A stretch of 64,000 nucleotides of DNA from Natrinema sp046097095 (GTDB lineage Archaea > Halobacteriota > Halobacteria > Halobacteriales > Natrialbaceae): assembly GCF_046097095.1 (NCBI RefSeq), contig NZ_CP175698.1, forward strand, positions 558,001 to 622,000. The letters are read 5' to 3'. This document shows positions 24,417 through 33,108 of the stretch, one piece after another. Under the pieces are notes generated by a model that worked only from the letters and a program-made list of their open reading frames with translations, was not told where the DNA came from and searched no databases. Position numbers and translations under genes: made by a program. How positions within the stretch are numbered: position 1 is the first letter of the stretch; each line of letters starts with the position of its first letter.

Positions 24417-27071
24417 TCACTCCTCGGTTTGCGACGCCTGATCCGTCGGCTGCCCACCGTCGCTGGCCGCGGCTGCGGTCGACTGACTCGCTACGTCGAA
24501 CGAGACATCGGGGCCGAGATACTTCGTCCAGATCGCGAGCAGCGAGGGGAGGACGAGGACGCTCGCGAGGAACGCGTAGATAATCGTCATCCCGGTGATG
24601 ATCCCGAACTGCTGGAGCGGCGGAAGGATGGCGAAGGCGAGGACGCCGAAGCCGCCGACAGTCGTCGCGGCGCTCCCAAGCAGCGCGCCGCCGGTCCCGG
24701 TAACCGTCCGGGACATCGCTTCCCAGACCGAGCCGGTTCGGTCCAGTTCCAGACTGTAGCGTTCGCTCACGTGGATGCTGTAAGCGACGCCGAGTCCGAC
24801 AGTGAGGCTCGTGATCATCCCCGTCATGACGTTGAACGGAATCTCGAGGAGATACATCGTCCCGAGGATCCACGAGACGCTGAACACGACCGGAAGCAGC
24901 GTCACCGCACCGAGGGTCGCGCTCCCTTTCGTGATCCGGTACGCGACCATCAGGAAGGCGAAGACGGCCACAAGCGTGATCAAGAGGCTCTCGATGACGG
25001 TGTCCATCAGCTGTTTTTGGATGATATCGAACAGGATCGTCTGTCCGGTCGCCGTGGCCTCGAGTCCGTTGCCGTCGATGCCGTCTGCGATAGCACGCAT
25101 CTCGGTCGTAACATCGTTCATGGCCGCAGAGCCCTTCGTGGAGACGACCATCCGAACGGCCTCGTAATCGCCGTCGTCAGTCTGGTGGATAACGCCGCCC
25201 GCGTCGTCGGGAGCAACCGCGAACAGTTCATCGTACACTCCCTCGACGTTCCGGTCTGGCACACCGTCGCCGTCGGTATCGGCGGCGGTGAGCGTCGCGT
25301 TGAACGACTCGTTTTCGGCGGCGACCTGCCGCATCGTCGCGAGCGGACTCTGGATGTCGGTCTCGCCACTCGAGAGCGTGGCGACGACGGAACTGTTAGC
25401 GGCCTCGCGCTTGGCCGCCTCGAGCTGCTGTAACGTCTCCGGATCGGTCACGTTCCCCTCGACGAGGATCTGCGCCTGCGAGTCCTCGCGGACGAAGTTC
25501 TGGTTGACGAATTCGAGGTTCTCTTTCATCGAGTAGTCCCCGGGCTCGAGCGGTCCGGGGAGGCTATCCGTCCACTCCGGCGGGTCCTCCGCGATGAAGT
25601 CCTCCTGATTGAAGCTGGTGTCGATCTGCGTCGCGCCGTACGCACCGCCAGCGCTCACGAGGAGCGCGACGAGGATGATGACGACCGGCATCCGTCGTGC
25701 CGCCGTCGACCCGACGGACAGGAGTTGGCTGAACCGGCCGCCGCCCGTCCCGAACGCGCGCTTTTTCCGATCGAAGCCGCGGCCCTCGAGGAATTCGTCG
25801 AGTTCGACCTTGAGCGCCGGAACGAGAATCCCGAAGACGAACAGGGCGACGGTGATGCCGACCGCACTCACGATGCCGAAGTCCTGAATCGGCGGGACCG
25901 GGCTCGTGAGATTCGAGAGGAATCCGATGGCAGTCGTCGCAGTCACCAGCACGAGCGCGACGCCGACGCCGGCCAGCGCGGTCCGCATCGATCCGCGAGT
26001 GTCGTCGTCACCGTACGCACCGCCGTCGTGGCGCTGCTCGCGGTGGCGCATGAAGATGTGTATCGCGTAGTCGATCGAGAGTCCGATCAGTAAGACCGGG
26101 ACGGCGATGAACATCTGGTTGAAGTCGATCCCGCTCCAGCCCATGAAGCCGAACGTCCAGACGAGGACGACGGCGATACCGAACAGGCCGAGCAGGATGT
26201 CAAGCAGATCGCGATACGCGACGATCAGGGCGACGATAACGAACAACAGCGCGAGCGGACCGACGATCGCCAGGCTGTCGCCCATCGAATTGTTGATCTC
26301 TTCGCTCATGATCCCACCGCCGAAGACGATGACGTCGGTGCCACTCGAGTCGAACTCGTCGTTCGCGAGCGACTGCATGGCCAGTTGCGCGTCGACGAGG
26401 GCGTCGGACGCCGTCCCCTGCTGGCCGCCGCCACCGTCGGTCTGATGGGTGACCAACAGCATCGTCGCGTTCGCGGTCGGCGATCCGGCGGTGTAGTCCA
26501 TCGGCATGAACGACAGTCCGTTGAGTTGGCCGGACGAATCGTCACTCAGGACGACGCCGAGCGTCCGTTCGTACTCCGTCGCGTTCATCGACTCGACCGC
26601 GTCGATCTGCTGTTGCAGTGTCGGTGAGGCGGCAGTACCTTGCGCCGCCTGTTGTCGGCTCGAGCCGTTCGCCTGAGCGGCTTGCTGCTGCTGAGAGAGC
26701 GACGCGAGCGCGACGAGGTTCGCCACCCCGACCGACGGCCGTTCGTCGGCGAGCGTCCGGTTGATCGTCTCGTTGTCGTGGAACGCCTGTTGTAGCCGGA
26801 GCATCTCGACCAACGATTTCTGAGAGAGGACGTTCTCACCCCTGACGATCACCTGTGCCGAAGACGTATTTTCGGCCCCGGTCGAGAAGTTGTCCTGGAC
26901 GTACTCCAACTTCTTCGCTTCCTTGGTGTCGCTCTGGAACTGATCGAGCGATGATGACTGCTCGACCATTCCAGCGCCGGCACCCGCGACAACCGTGAGG
27001 ATGAGCATGATGGCGATCACCGGCCGACTGTAGTCAGTGACCCCCTCGGCGATCCTGTCGAACCAGCTCAT
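24417..27071 (-). CDS. RND-superfamily (MMPL-type) membrane exporter, 884 aa
   Basis: Two homologous halves, each with one N-terminal membrane helix, a large external domain and five further helices. First half: helix about 18-36, external about 40-250, helices about 258-420 (PVLLIGLSIDYAIHIFMRHRE). Second half: helix near 465, external about 490-700, helices about 710-860 (SLTVGLGVAYSIHVSERY, LLGSAATTVGGFGVLAFA). The acidic pair at IDYAIH matches proton-relay residues of RND pumps. Archaeal relatives are predicted to export lipids or drugs. It is divergent from a TetR gene, with matching palindromes in both promoters. Confidence 0.88.
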   Translation of the reverse strand: MSWFDRIAEGVTDYSRPVIAIMLILTVVAGAGAGMVEQSSSLDQFQSDTKEAKKLEYVQDNFSTGAENTSSAQVIVRGENVLSQKSLVEMLRLQQAFHDNETINRTLADERPSVGVANLVALASLSQQQQAAQANGSSRQQAAQGTAASPTLQQQIDAVESMNATEYERTLGVVLSDDSSGQLNGLSFMPMDYTAGSPTANATMLLVTHQTDGGGGQQGTASDALVDAQLAMQSLANDEFDSSGTDVIVFGGGIMSEEINNSMGDSLAIVGPLALLFVIVALIVAYRDLLDILLGLFGIAVVLVWTFGFMGWSGIDFNQMFIAVPVLLIGLSIDYAIHIFMRHREQRHDGGAYGDDDTRGSMRTALAGVGVALVLVTATTAIGFLSNLTSPVPPIQDFGIVSAVGITVALFVFGILVPALKVELDEFLEGRGFDRKKRAFGTGGGRFSQLLSVGSTAARRMPVVIILVALLVSAGGAYGATQIDTSFNQEDFIAEDPPEWTDSLPGPLEPGDYSMKENLEFVNQNFVREDSQAQILVEGNVTDPETLQQLEAAKREAANSSVVATLSSGETDIQSPLATMRQVAAENESFNATLTAADTDGDGVPDRNVEGVYDELFAVAPDDAGGVIHQTDDGDYEAVRMVVSTKGSAAMNDVTTEMRAIADGIDGNGLEATATGQTILFDIIQKQLMDTVIESLLITLVAVFAFLMVAYRITKGSATLGAVTLLPVVFSVSWILGTMYLLEIPFNVMTGMITSLTVGLGVAYSIHVSERYSLELDRTGSVWEAMSRTVTGTGGALLGSAATTVGGFGVLAFAILPPLQQFGIITGMTIIYAFLASVLVLPSLLAIWTKYLGPDVSFDVASQSTAAAASDGGQPTDQASQTEE

Positions 27072-27202
27072 GTGCCAGCTCGACCTCCGCCTCCCGCGTC
27101 ATCATTCGTCTTCCCCGATGTCGTTCCGGGTGAGGAGCGCCTCCGCCTTCGACTCGGGGGTGACGGTTCGATCGTCCAATTCGAATCCGCTGTCATGTAC
27201 TG

Positions 27203-27216
27203 ACTGAATATTCAGT
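27203..27216. promoter_or_regulatory. Operator-like palindrome 1 (RND exporter promoter)
   Basis: Perfect 14-base palindrome ACTGAATATTCAGT, 132 bases before the exporter start and just downstream of a minus-strand TATA box (GTATATAAGT). A bound protein here would cover the initiation region. It resembles the second site at 27299-27312 in 11 of 14 positions. Confidence 0.65.
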
Positions 27217-27220
27217 TACC

Positions 27221-27230
27221 ACTTATATAC
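27221..27230 (-). promoter_or_regulatory. TATA box of the RND exporter gene
   Basis: GTATATAAGT on the minus strand. Initiation about 25 bases downstream would fall beside palindrome 1, so the operator lies between the TATA box and the start site. Confidence 0.6.
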
Positions 27231-27298
27231 TTTCTCTATCTGGGCCGCTCACGCGAGAAGAACGAGCATCAGGAAGATTCGTCCCGTCAGCACCCTAT

Positions 27299-27312
27299 AC
27301 TGACCATTCAAT
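27299..27312. promoter_or_regulatory. Operator-like palindrome 2 (tetR promoter)
   Basis: ACTGACCATTCAAT, matching palindrome 1 in 11 of 14 positions, directly abuts the A/T-rich TATA-like stretch CTATTTTTATAG (27312-27323) that should drive the TetR gene. A bound repressor would block TBP/TFB recruitment, fitting autoregulation. Confidence 0.55.
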
Positions 27313-27429
27313 CTATTTTTATAGCAGGAACCGGTACGGGAGACGCAATATGGCCGGTATCACGAAACCGAATCGGAAGCGACATCGGAGCCCTACCGAA
27401 ATACCGGGAACGCACGACCACCGATCACG

Positions 27430-28095
27430 ATGACACGACTCCCATCGTTCCTCGAGGACCCGGACGACACCCAACAAGCGATCATGAAGGCGACGTACGT
27501 CGCGCTCTGTGAACACGGCTACAGCAATCTCACGATCCAGCGGATCGGGGACGAGTTTTCGAAGAGCAAGTCGCTGCTGTACCACCACTACGATAGCAAA
27601 GACGAACTCCTGCTCGATTTTCTCGATTTCATATTAGATCGGTACGAGGATCAGATACCGGCACACGAGGACGGACGCTACGAGGACTCCATCGAAGGGA
27701 TCGCCCGCGGATCGTTCGAGTTCGACGACCCCGAAGTGAACCTCGACTTCACGAAGGCGCTCGTCGAACTTCGCGCACAGGCGGCACACGACGAGCAGTT
27801 CCGGGAGTATTTCACCCGAACCGATCACTTCATGAGAAAGTATATCGCGCACACGATCCGTGCAGGCATCGAAAAGGGAGTCTTTCGCGAGGCCGATCCG
27901 CAGGAAACGGCGGCGCTTTTCATGGTCGTGATCACCGGCTCGATGGTCCAACACGCAACCGGCACCGACGAGCTACTCGAGGATGCCGGTAACGCGTTCG
28001 AGCGATACGTGCAGGAACACCTCCTCGAATCCGACGAAACGACGGGCAGCGAGACGGACGCCTCCGCGAGTCGCTCGGACGCGCCCGAGGAGTGA
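27430..28095 (+). CDS. TetR-family transcriptional regulator, 221 aa
   Basis: N-terminal TetR helix-turn-helix (about 14-60; KATYVALCEHGYSNLTIQRI, SKSKSLLYHHYDSKDELL) and an all-helical ligand-binding C-terminal domain (about 75-205; FTKALVELRAQAAHDEQFREYF). The tail is Ser/Thr/Asp-rich and disordered. Divergently transcribed from the RND exporter with 358 bases between and a shared palindrome in each promoter, so it very likely represses the exporter and itself. The inducer is probably a hydrophobic exporter substrate. Confidence 0.9.
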   Translation: MTRLPSFLEDPDDTQQAIMKATYVALCEHGYSNLTIQRIGDEFSKSKSLLYHHYDSKDELLLDFLDFILDRYEDQIPAHEDGRYEDSIEGIARGSFEFDDPEVNLDFTKALVELRAQAAHDEQFREYFTRTDHFMRKYIAHTIRAGIEKGVFREADPQETAALFMVVITGSMVQHATGTDELLEDAGNAFERYVQEHLLESDETTGSETDASASRSDAPEE

Positions 28096-28269
28096 CGAAC
28101 CGATCGCAGTCGACCCGAAACTGTCCGACAGCCGACTTGTCGGCGCGATGAGGGAGCCGTTCGGCGGCCGGCGAATCTACCTTGCTACGAAACGAAGTCG
28201 GCGTCAGCGAGCGTCGGTTGCCACCCCGTTCTCGAGACGCTGGAACGTTCCGCTGTCGTCTGGTTGTAC

Positions 28270-29286
28270 TCAGCGATAGCCGTCGTCGTCCGGGCCTCGG
28301 GCCGCATCGATTCGCTCGAACTGCTCGGCGGACAGCTCGAGGTCGACTGCGCCGACGTTCTCCGCGAGTTGGTCGGCCGTCCGCGCGCCGACGATCGGTA
28401 CGCAGGTAAAGCGGTCCTGATCCATCAGCCACCGCAGCGACACCTGTGCCGGCGTGGCATCGACGTCCTCGGCGACGGACTCGACGGCCTCGAGGACCTC
28501 CCACGCGGTCTCGCTCGTATAGCGGTCTTCGAACAGGTCGGTGAGGGTGCCGCGAGCGCCGTCGGGCGCGACGACGGAGCCGTCATCCGCCCGCTCGTAC
28601 TTCCCGGTGAGAAACCCACCGGCCAGCGGCGAGTACGGACAGACGGCGATGTCCTGCTCCGCACAGACCTCGAGGTAGTCGCTCACGTCGTCCGTGTCCG
28701 CCGCGTTGAACATCGGTTGGGTCACGTCGAAGCGCTCGAGGCCCTCGACGTCGCTTTCCCACAGCGCCTTGGTGAGCTTCCAGGCGGCCATGCTCGAGGC
28801 CCCCAGATAGTGGACTTTCCCCTCGCGGACGAGTTCGGTGAGCGTCCGCATCGTCTCTCGGATCGGCGTGTCCTCGTCCCAGCGGTGGATGTAGTACAGA
28901 TCGAGGTAGTCGGTGCCAAGTCGCTCTAAGGTACCCTCGATCTGTGCGCGGATGTGTTTCCGCCCGAGTCCGGAATCGTTCGGCCCGGGCTCGCCGCGCC
29001 CGTCGAAGGGGAAGTAGACCTTCGAGGCGAGGACGAGATCCTCGCGGTGGTGGCCCCGGTCCTCGAGCCACTCGCCGATCCAGCGCTCGCTCGTGCCGTT
29101 GGGGTCGCCGTAGACGTTGGCGGTATCGATGAAGTTGATCCCATGGTCCCAGCAGGCGTCGAGCAACTCGTGGGCTTCCTCGCGGTCCGTTTCGACGGTA
29201 CCGTCACTTTCCTTCCCGAAGCGCCAGGTTCCGAAACAGAGTTGCGAGACTCGCGTTCCGGTGTCGCCGAGCGTCGTGTACTCCAT
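28270..29286 (-). CDS. Aldo/keto reductase, 338 aa
   Basis: NAD(P)H-dependent TIM-barrel oxidoreductase. The catalytic tetrad is visible: D54 (FIDTANVYG), Y59, K89 (LASKVYFP) and H134 (YYIHRWD). Later motifs YSPLAGGFLTGKY and VPIVGARTADQLAENV form the cofactor-binding end, giving a family 11/12-like pattern. Cytoplasmic and apparently monocistronic. The substrate is not evident from the neighbours. Confidence 0.9.
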   Translation of the reverse strand: MEYTTLGDTGTRVSQLCFGTWRFGKESDGTVETDREEAHELLDACWDHGINFIDTANVYGDPNGTSERWIGEWLEDRGHHREDLVLASKVYFPFDGRGEPGPNDSGLGRKHIRAQIEGTLERLGTDYLDLYYIHRWDEDTPIRETMRTLTELVREGKVHYLGASSMAAWKLTKALWESDVEGLERFDVTQPMFNAADTDDVSDYLEVCAEQDIAVCPYSPLAGGFLTGKYERADDGSVVAPDGARGTLTDLFEDRYTSETAWEVLEAVESVAEDVDATPAQVSLRWLMDQDRFTCVPIVGARTADQLAENVGAVDLELSAEQFERIDAARGPDDDGYR

Positions 29287-29349
29287 GGCTGCGGGTTCGG
29301 CGGCGAGGGAAAAAACGAACGGGGTTACGGTGAGATTCTCTGACGTCGG

Positions 29350-29739
29350 TCAGTACGTCAGGATCTCGAGGTCCTCAATTCGTTCGAAGTGGTCGACGTT
29401 GCTCGTCACGACCGGAACGTCGTGGACGAGGGCGGTCGCAGCGATCATCACGTCGGCGTTCTCTATCGTTTTACCGTTTCGGTGCAGCGCCGCGTTTATT
29501 TCTCCGGCCGTTGTCGCGCACTCGCGATCGAACGGTAGTTCTCGAGCGTCTGTCAGCAGGTTCTTCACCACAGTTCGCTCCTTTTCGGACGAATCCGCGA
29601 GATGAATTCCTTCCCAGAGTTCCATCACCGTTACCGAACTCACGTGCGCCGTACCGCGTTCATCGACGGTTTTGACTGCTTCTTCGACCGTTTCCTCTCC
29701 CCGTAATACGTCGATCAGAAAGGACGTGTCGAGAATCAT
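29350..29739 (-). CDS. vapC: VapC-type PIN-domain toxin, 129 aa
   Basis: Mg-dependent ribonuclease toxin of a type II toxin-antitoxin pair. The PIN acidic residues are D4 (MILDTSFLIDVL), E40 (VTVMELWEG), D96 (ENADVMIAATAL) and D116 (TSNVDHFERI). Length is typical. Its ATG overlaps the antitoxin stop by four bases (ATGA), so translation is coupled and the antitoxin is made first. Confidence 0.9.
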   Translation of the reverse strand: MILDTSFLIDVLRGEETVEEAVKTVDERGTAHVSSVTVMELWEGIHLADSSEKERTVVKNLLTDARELPFDRECATTAGEINAALHRNGKTIENADVMIAATALVHDVPVVTSNVDHFERIEDLEILTY

Positions 29740-29981
29740 TCAAGCTCGTCCGCAATCCGTTTGACGCGCTCCCGATGCTCGTCCGTACGCTCCGTCCGAC
29801 GGCGAGAGACGATCTCTTCGAGTTCGTCCGCCGTTTCGTTGCTCAACGCTCCATAGTATTCCTCTAAGGCCGCACCGTCAGTCAGCCGTCGAACGACATC
29901 ACTGAAACTCTCGTTCTCGCGCTTCTCAGCTCGAAGCCGTTCATATGCGTCGTCTGCAAGTGAAATCGTCTTCGTCCCCAT
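29736..29981 (-). CDS. vapB: VapB-type antitoxin, 81 aa
   Basis: The N-terminal part (MGTKTISLADDAYERLRAEK, then ESFSDVVRRLTDG) is a ribbon-helix-helix DNA-binding domain of the haloarchaeal UPF0330/VapB type; the charged helical C-terminus should wrap the toxin. The frame is open upstream, but conservation starts at 29981, directly downstream of overlapping palindromes expected for autoregulation. First gene of the vapBC operon. Confidence 0.87.
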   Translation of the reverse strand: MGTKTISLADDAYERLRAEKRENESFSDVVRRLTDGAALEEYYGALSNETADELEEIVSRRRTERTDEHRERVKRIADELE

Positions 29982-29984
29982 ATC

Positions 29985-30000
29985 TACATGTATGTACATA
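29985..30000. promoter_or_regulatory. Probable vapBC operator (overlapping palindromes)
   Basis: TACATGTA (29985-29992) and TATGTACATA (29991-30000) are adjoining perfect palindromes immediately upstream of the VapB start, in the position expected for binding of the VapB ribbon-helix-helix dimers. Confidence 0.55.
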
Positions 30001-30041
30001 CATAGTCCACATAAATCTGCTGCAGGGAGACGGCTAACCGA

Positions 30042-31757
30042 ATGAAGTCGGAGGACCACCGGCCGAGTGCTATCCTCGAACCCGGTTTCCGAAGCTACAT
30101 AGCACTCGATGGTCACGTCCCGGTGATGAACTACTGGTGGCGGCGAATCGCGCTCTCGCTGGTCGCCGTCCTCGTCCTCGTGCTCGTCTACGCCGGACTC
30201 TATCAGCACGGAATGGCCACGTTCGAAGGTGAAACGAGGACGTACGCCGATGCGATCCAGACCGTCATCGAGACGCTGACGACGGCCGGTTTCGGCGGTG
30301 ACGCGGACGACTGGCAGAGTCTTCAGATGAACCTGTTTGTGGTCGTTATGAACCTCACGGGCGTCCTACTCGTCTTCCTCGCCTTGCCGCTGATCGTCGT
30401 CCCACTGTTCCAGCAGGCGCTTCAGGACCGCCCGCCCGAAGAGACAGACCTCACGGATCACGTCGTCATCTGCTCGTACACGCCGCGCTCGGACGTGCTC
30501 GCGGAGGAACTCGAGGCGGCGAACGTGCCGTACGTCTTCGTCGATGACGACCCCGAACTTGTCGTGGAGTTGGCAAACGACGGGATCGAGGCCATCTACG
30601 GCGACCTCGATCAGGAGGAGACGCTGCGCGCGGCCAACACCGCCGAGGCTCGCGCGCTCGTCACCGACATCGACGACGAAACCAACGCGATGGTGATCCT
30701 CACGGCTCGAGAACTCTCGAGCGATCTGCGGATCGTCACCGTGGTCGAAGACGACGACGTGGCGAGTTACCACCGCTACGCCGGTGCCGACGACGTCGTC
30801 CGACCGCGACGGGTCCTCGGACAGAGCCTCGCGACGAAGGCGACGACGACCGTTTCGGCCGATCTCAGGGATACGATCGAGTTCAGCGACGACCTCGCGG
30901 TGACCGAACTGCTCGTTCAGGACCACAGCGACCTCGTCGGCCAGACGATCCCGGAGTCGGGGATCCGCGATCGCATGGGGATCACCGTCATCGGCGCGTG
31001 GTTTAACGGGGAATTCGTCCCCGTTCCGGGCACCGAACACCGGATCGACGGCAACACGATCTTGCTCGTCGCGGGGCAACGCAACGAACTCAGTGAACTG
31101 AAAGCGCGGACGGTGTCGACGCTGGAACACCGACGGGACCGCGTTCTCGTCGGCGGTTACGGCGCTGTCGGCCGAACCGCGGCGGAGACGCTGGCTGCCG
31201 ACGGCGTGTCGACTTGCATCGTCGATCTCGTCGATCAGGAGGGGGTTGACGTCGTCGGCGATATCACCGACGAAAACGACCTCGAGGCCGCCGCGATCGG
31301 TGACTCCCGGTCGATAATCCTGACGCTCGACGACGACGCGACGACGATCTACGCGACGCTGGTCATCAAACAGGTCGCGCCCGAAGTGGAAATCATCGCG
31401 CGGGCGAACGAGACCGAGAACATCCCGAAACTCTACCGCGCCGGCGCGGAGTACGTCCTCTCGCTGTCGACGGTGACCGGGCGGATGCTCGCCTCCGTTC
31501 TGATCGAGGACGAGGAGATTCTCACCCCCGAAACCCAGTTCGAGCTCGTCCGGACCTCCGCGCCGCAGATTGCCGGCCGGAGCCTCGGCGACGTGGACCT
31601 GCGAGCCAGAACCGGCTGTACCGTCGTCGCGGCCGAACGCGGCGGTGAGCTGTTGACCGACCTCGGCCCGGGGTTCGAGGTCCGCACGGACGACACCCTG
31701 ATCGTCGCGGGGAGCGACGAGGCGATCAACAAGTTCGTCGCGCTCGCGACCGATTAG
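30042..31757 (+). CDS. Potassium channel-type membrane protein with two RCK/TrkA modules, 571 aa
   Basis: Membrane part: helix about 34-55, pore loop with a filter-like TTAGFGGD at 80-87, helix about 96-122. Two cytoplasmic RCK modules follow: TrkA-N with HVVICSYTPRSDVLAEEL (from 140) plus TrkA-C ending near 365, and a second TrkA-N with RVLVGGYGAVGRTAAETL plus TrkA-C to the end. Such proteins gate K+ flux in response to nucleotides or ions. Tandem RCKs in one chain would need only four subunits for the gating ring. Haloarchaea rely on high K+, so a role in ion balance is likely. Divergent from vapBC. Confidence 0.85.
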   Translation: MKSEDHRPSAILEPGFRSYIALDGHVPVMNYWWRRIALSLVAVLVLVLVYAGLYQHGMATFEGETRTYADAIQTVIETLTTAGFGGDADDWQSLQMNLFVVVMNLTGVLLVFLALPLIVVPLFQQALQDRPPEETDLTDHVVICSYTPRSDVLAEELEAANVPYVFVDDDPELVVELANDGIEAIYGDLDQEETLRAANTAEARALVTDIDDETNAMVILTARELSSDLRIVTVVEDDDVASYHRYAGADDVVRPRRVLGQSLATKATTTVSADLRDTIEFSDDLAVTELLVQDHSDLVGQTIPESGIRDRMGITVIGAWFNGEFVPVPGTEHRIDGNTILLVAGQRNELSELKARTVSTLEHRRDRVLVGGYGAVGRTAAETLAADGVSTCIVDLVDQEGVDVVGDITDENDLEAAAIGDSRSIILTLDDDATTIYATLVIKQVAPEVEIIARANETENIPKLYRAGAEYVLSLSTVTGRMLASVLIEDEEILTPETQFELVRTSAPQIAGRSLGDVDLRARTGCTVVAAERGGELLTDLGPGFEVRTDDTLIVAGSDEAINKFVALATD

Positions 31758-31781
31758 CTACCACGGCGAGAGTACAGCCGA

Positions 31782-32738
31782 CTAGTTGAACGACGGCAGG
31801 ACTTCGTCAGCGTGGAAGTCGATCGCCGTCTCCTGTTCGGGGCCGATCTGGTGGACGTAGACGTGGTCGTAGCCGGCGTCGATCGCCTCCTCGATGCTGT
31901 CGATGTGGGCCTGCGCGTCGGGCTCGGTCGTCGTCCCGCTCTCTGCGATATCCTCTTTTTCGACCATCTGGGCGGCCTGCTCGAAGTGCGCCGGCGTCGA
32001 CAGCTCCTGACCGAGTTCGCCCGGAATCGAGCCGTTGGGCCACTGCTCGTAGATCGTTTCGATCGCCTCCTCCTCGCTGTCGGCGTAGCAGCCGTGTAGT
32101 TGCGTGTACGTCGGGCCGTCGCCGCCAGCGTCCTCGTAGGCCTCGACCGGTTCCGATTTCGGACCGGAACACCAGAGTCCGTCTGCGTGTTCGGCGGCCC
32201 ACTCGGCCGTCTGCGGACCGAACGCGCTGGCGATCGTCGTCGGCTGGTCGTCGGGGACGGTAAACAGTTGCGCGTTCTCGACCGTGTAGTGCTCGCCGTG
32301 GTGGCTCGTCGTCTTCCCGGTCCAGAGCGAGCGCATCACGTCCATCGCTTCCTCGAGTTTCTCGAGGCGGACGTCGTGTTCTGGCCAGCGCTCGCCGGTG
32401 ACGTGTTCGTTCAGGTTCTCGCCGGTGCCGACGCCGAACGTGAACCGATCGCCGAACAGTTCGTCGACAGTTGCGACCGCGTGGGCGACGTTGAGCGGAT
32501 GGATCCGCGTCGTCGGACAGGTGACGCCGACACCGACCTCGATCTCGTCGGTCGCGTTCGCGATCGCGCCGAGGGTCGACCAGACGAACGGCGATTCGCC
32601 CTGTGCGGGGACCCACGGGTGGAAGTGATCCGAGATCGAGCAGAAGTCGAAGCCGGCCTCCTCGGCCTTCGCGGCGATATCGACCAGTTCCTGCGGCCCG
32701 AACTCCTCGCTCGAGAGGGTGTATCCCAGTTGCGTCAT
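31782..32738 (-). CDS. LLM-class flavin/F420-dependent oxidoreductase, 318 aa
   Basis: Luciferase-like TIM barrel resembling F420-dependent glucose-6-phosphate dehydrogenase homologues. Motifs: MTQLGYTLSSEEFGPQELVD, FDFCSISDHFHPW, GVGVTCPTTRIHPLNVA, FTFGVGTGENLNEHV and YDHVYVHQIGPEQETAIDFH. Cytoplasmic. Haloarchaea make F420. The substrate is not deducible. Convergent with the K+ channel gene (24 bases apart). Confidence 0.87.
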   Translation of the reverse strand: MTQLGYTLSSEEFGPQELVDIAAKAEEAGFDFCSISDHFHPWVPAQGESPFVWSTLGAIANATDEIEVGVGVTCPTTRIHPLNVAHAVATVDELFGDRFTFGVGTGENLNEHVTGERWPEHDVRLEKLEEAMDVMRSLWTGKTTSHHGEHYTVENAQLFTVPDDQPTTIASAFGPQTAEWAAEHADGLWCSGPKSEPVEAYEDAGGDGPTYTQLHGCYADSEEEAIETIYEQWPNGSIPGELGQELSTPAHFEQAAQMVEKEDIAESGTTTEPDAQAHIDSIEEAIDAGYDHVYVHQIGPEQETAIDFHADEVLPSFN

Positions 32739-32790
32739 TCCCAGCCCGCTATCACGACCCCGCGGGTAACGGTTGCACCTGCGAGGGCAA

Positions 32791-32933
32791 GAACGCGGCT
32801 GCGTTCCGGCGACGCGACTCCCCGCCCCACTGCCGGCGGCTCACGTTTCGGTCTGCGGTGGCGCACGCTGAACCGTGCGAACAGACAGTGCGCGGCGCAA
32901 CGCGCCGCGACTGTCGGGACGGTTCCAGTCCCG
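32791..32933. ncRNA. Structured intergenic element: five consecutive hairpins (candidate structured RNA or repeat)
   Basis: Within a 370-base gene-free region five stem-loops follow each other: GAACGC/GCGTTC (32791-32806), CCACTGC/GCGGTGG (32827-32861, one G-U pair), CGCACG/CGTGCG (32862-32879), a 13-pair stem GACAGT-CGCGGCG/CGCCGCG-ACTGTC with one bulged G and loop CAACG (32884-32915), and CGGGAC/GTCCCG (32915-32933, sharing its first base with the previous stem). G+C is very high. Strand cannot be assigned. It may be a structured RNA, a leader of the ABC transporter operon, or a haloarchaeal dispersed repeat. Confidence 0.4.
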
Positions 32934-33108
32934 AAGCGCCTGTAAGCAGAAATCGGCTGGGGAGGGCGTGGCGACCCCGTGTTGCCACGATAGCGGGACG
33001 ATTTCGTTCGGTCAGCCACCCATCCCGTATGCAATACCACTACCGACCACGAGTCCACTCGAGCCCCGAATCGAACCCCTTACCCGCGATGCGCCGGAAC
33101 CGGCCACT

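Noticed and set aside
32735..33058. Minus-strand 107-codon frame over the hairpin region
   Set aside because: Arg/Pro-rich translation without domains; the palindromes in the DNA explain the open frame.
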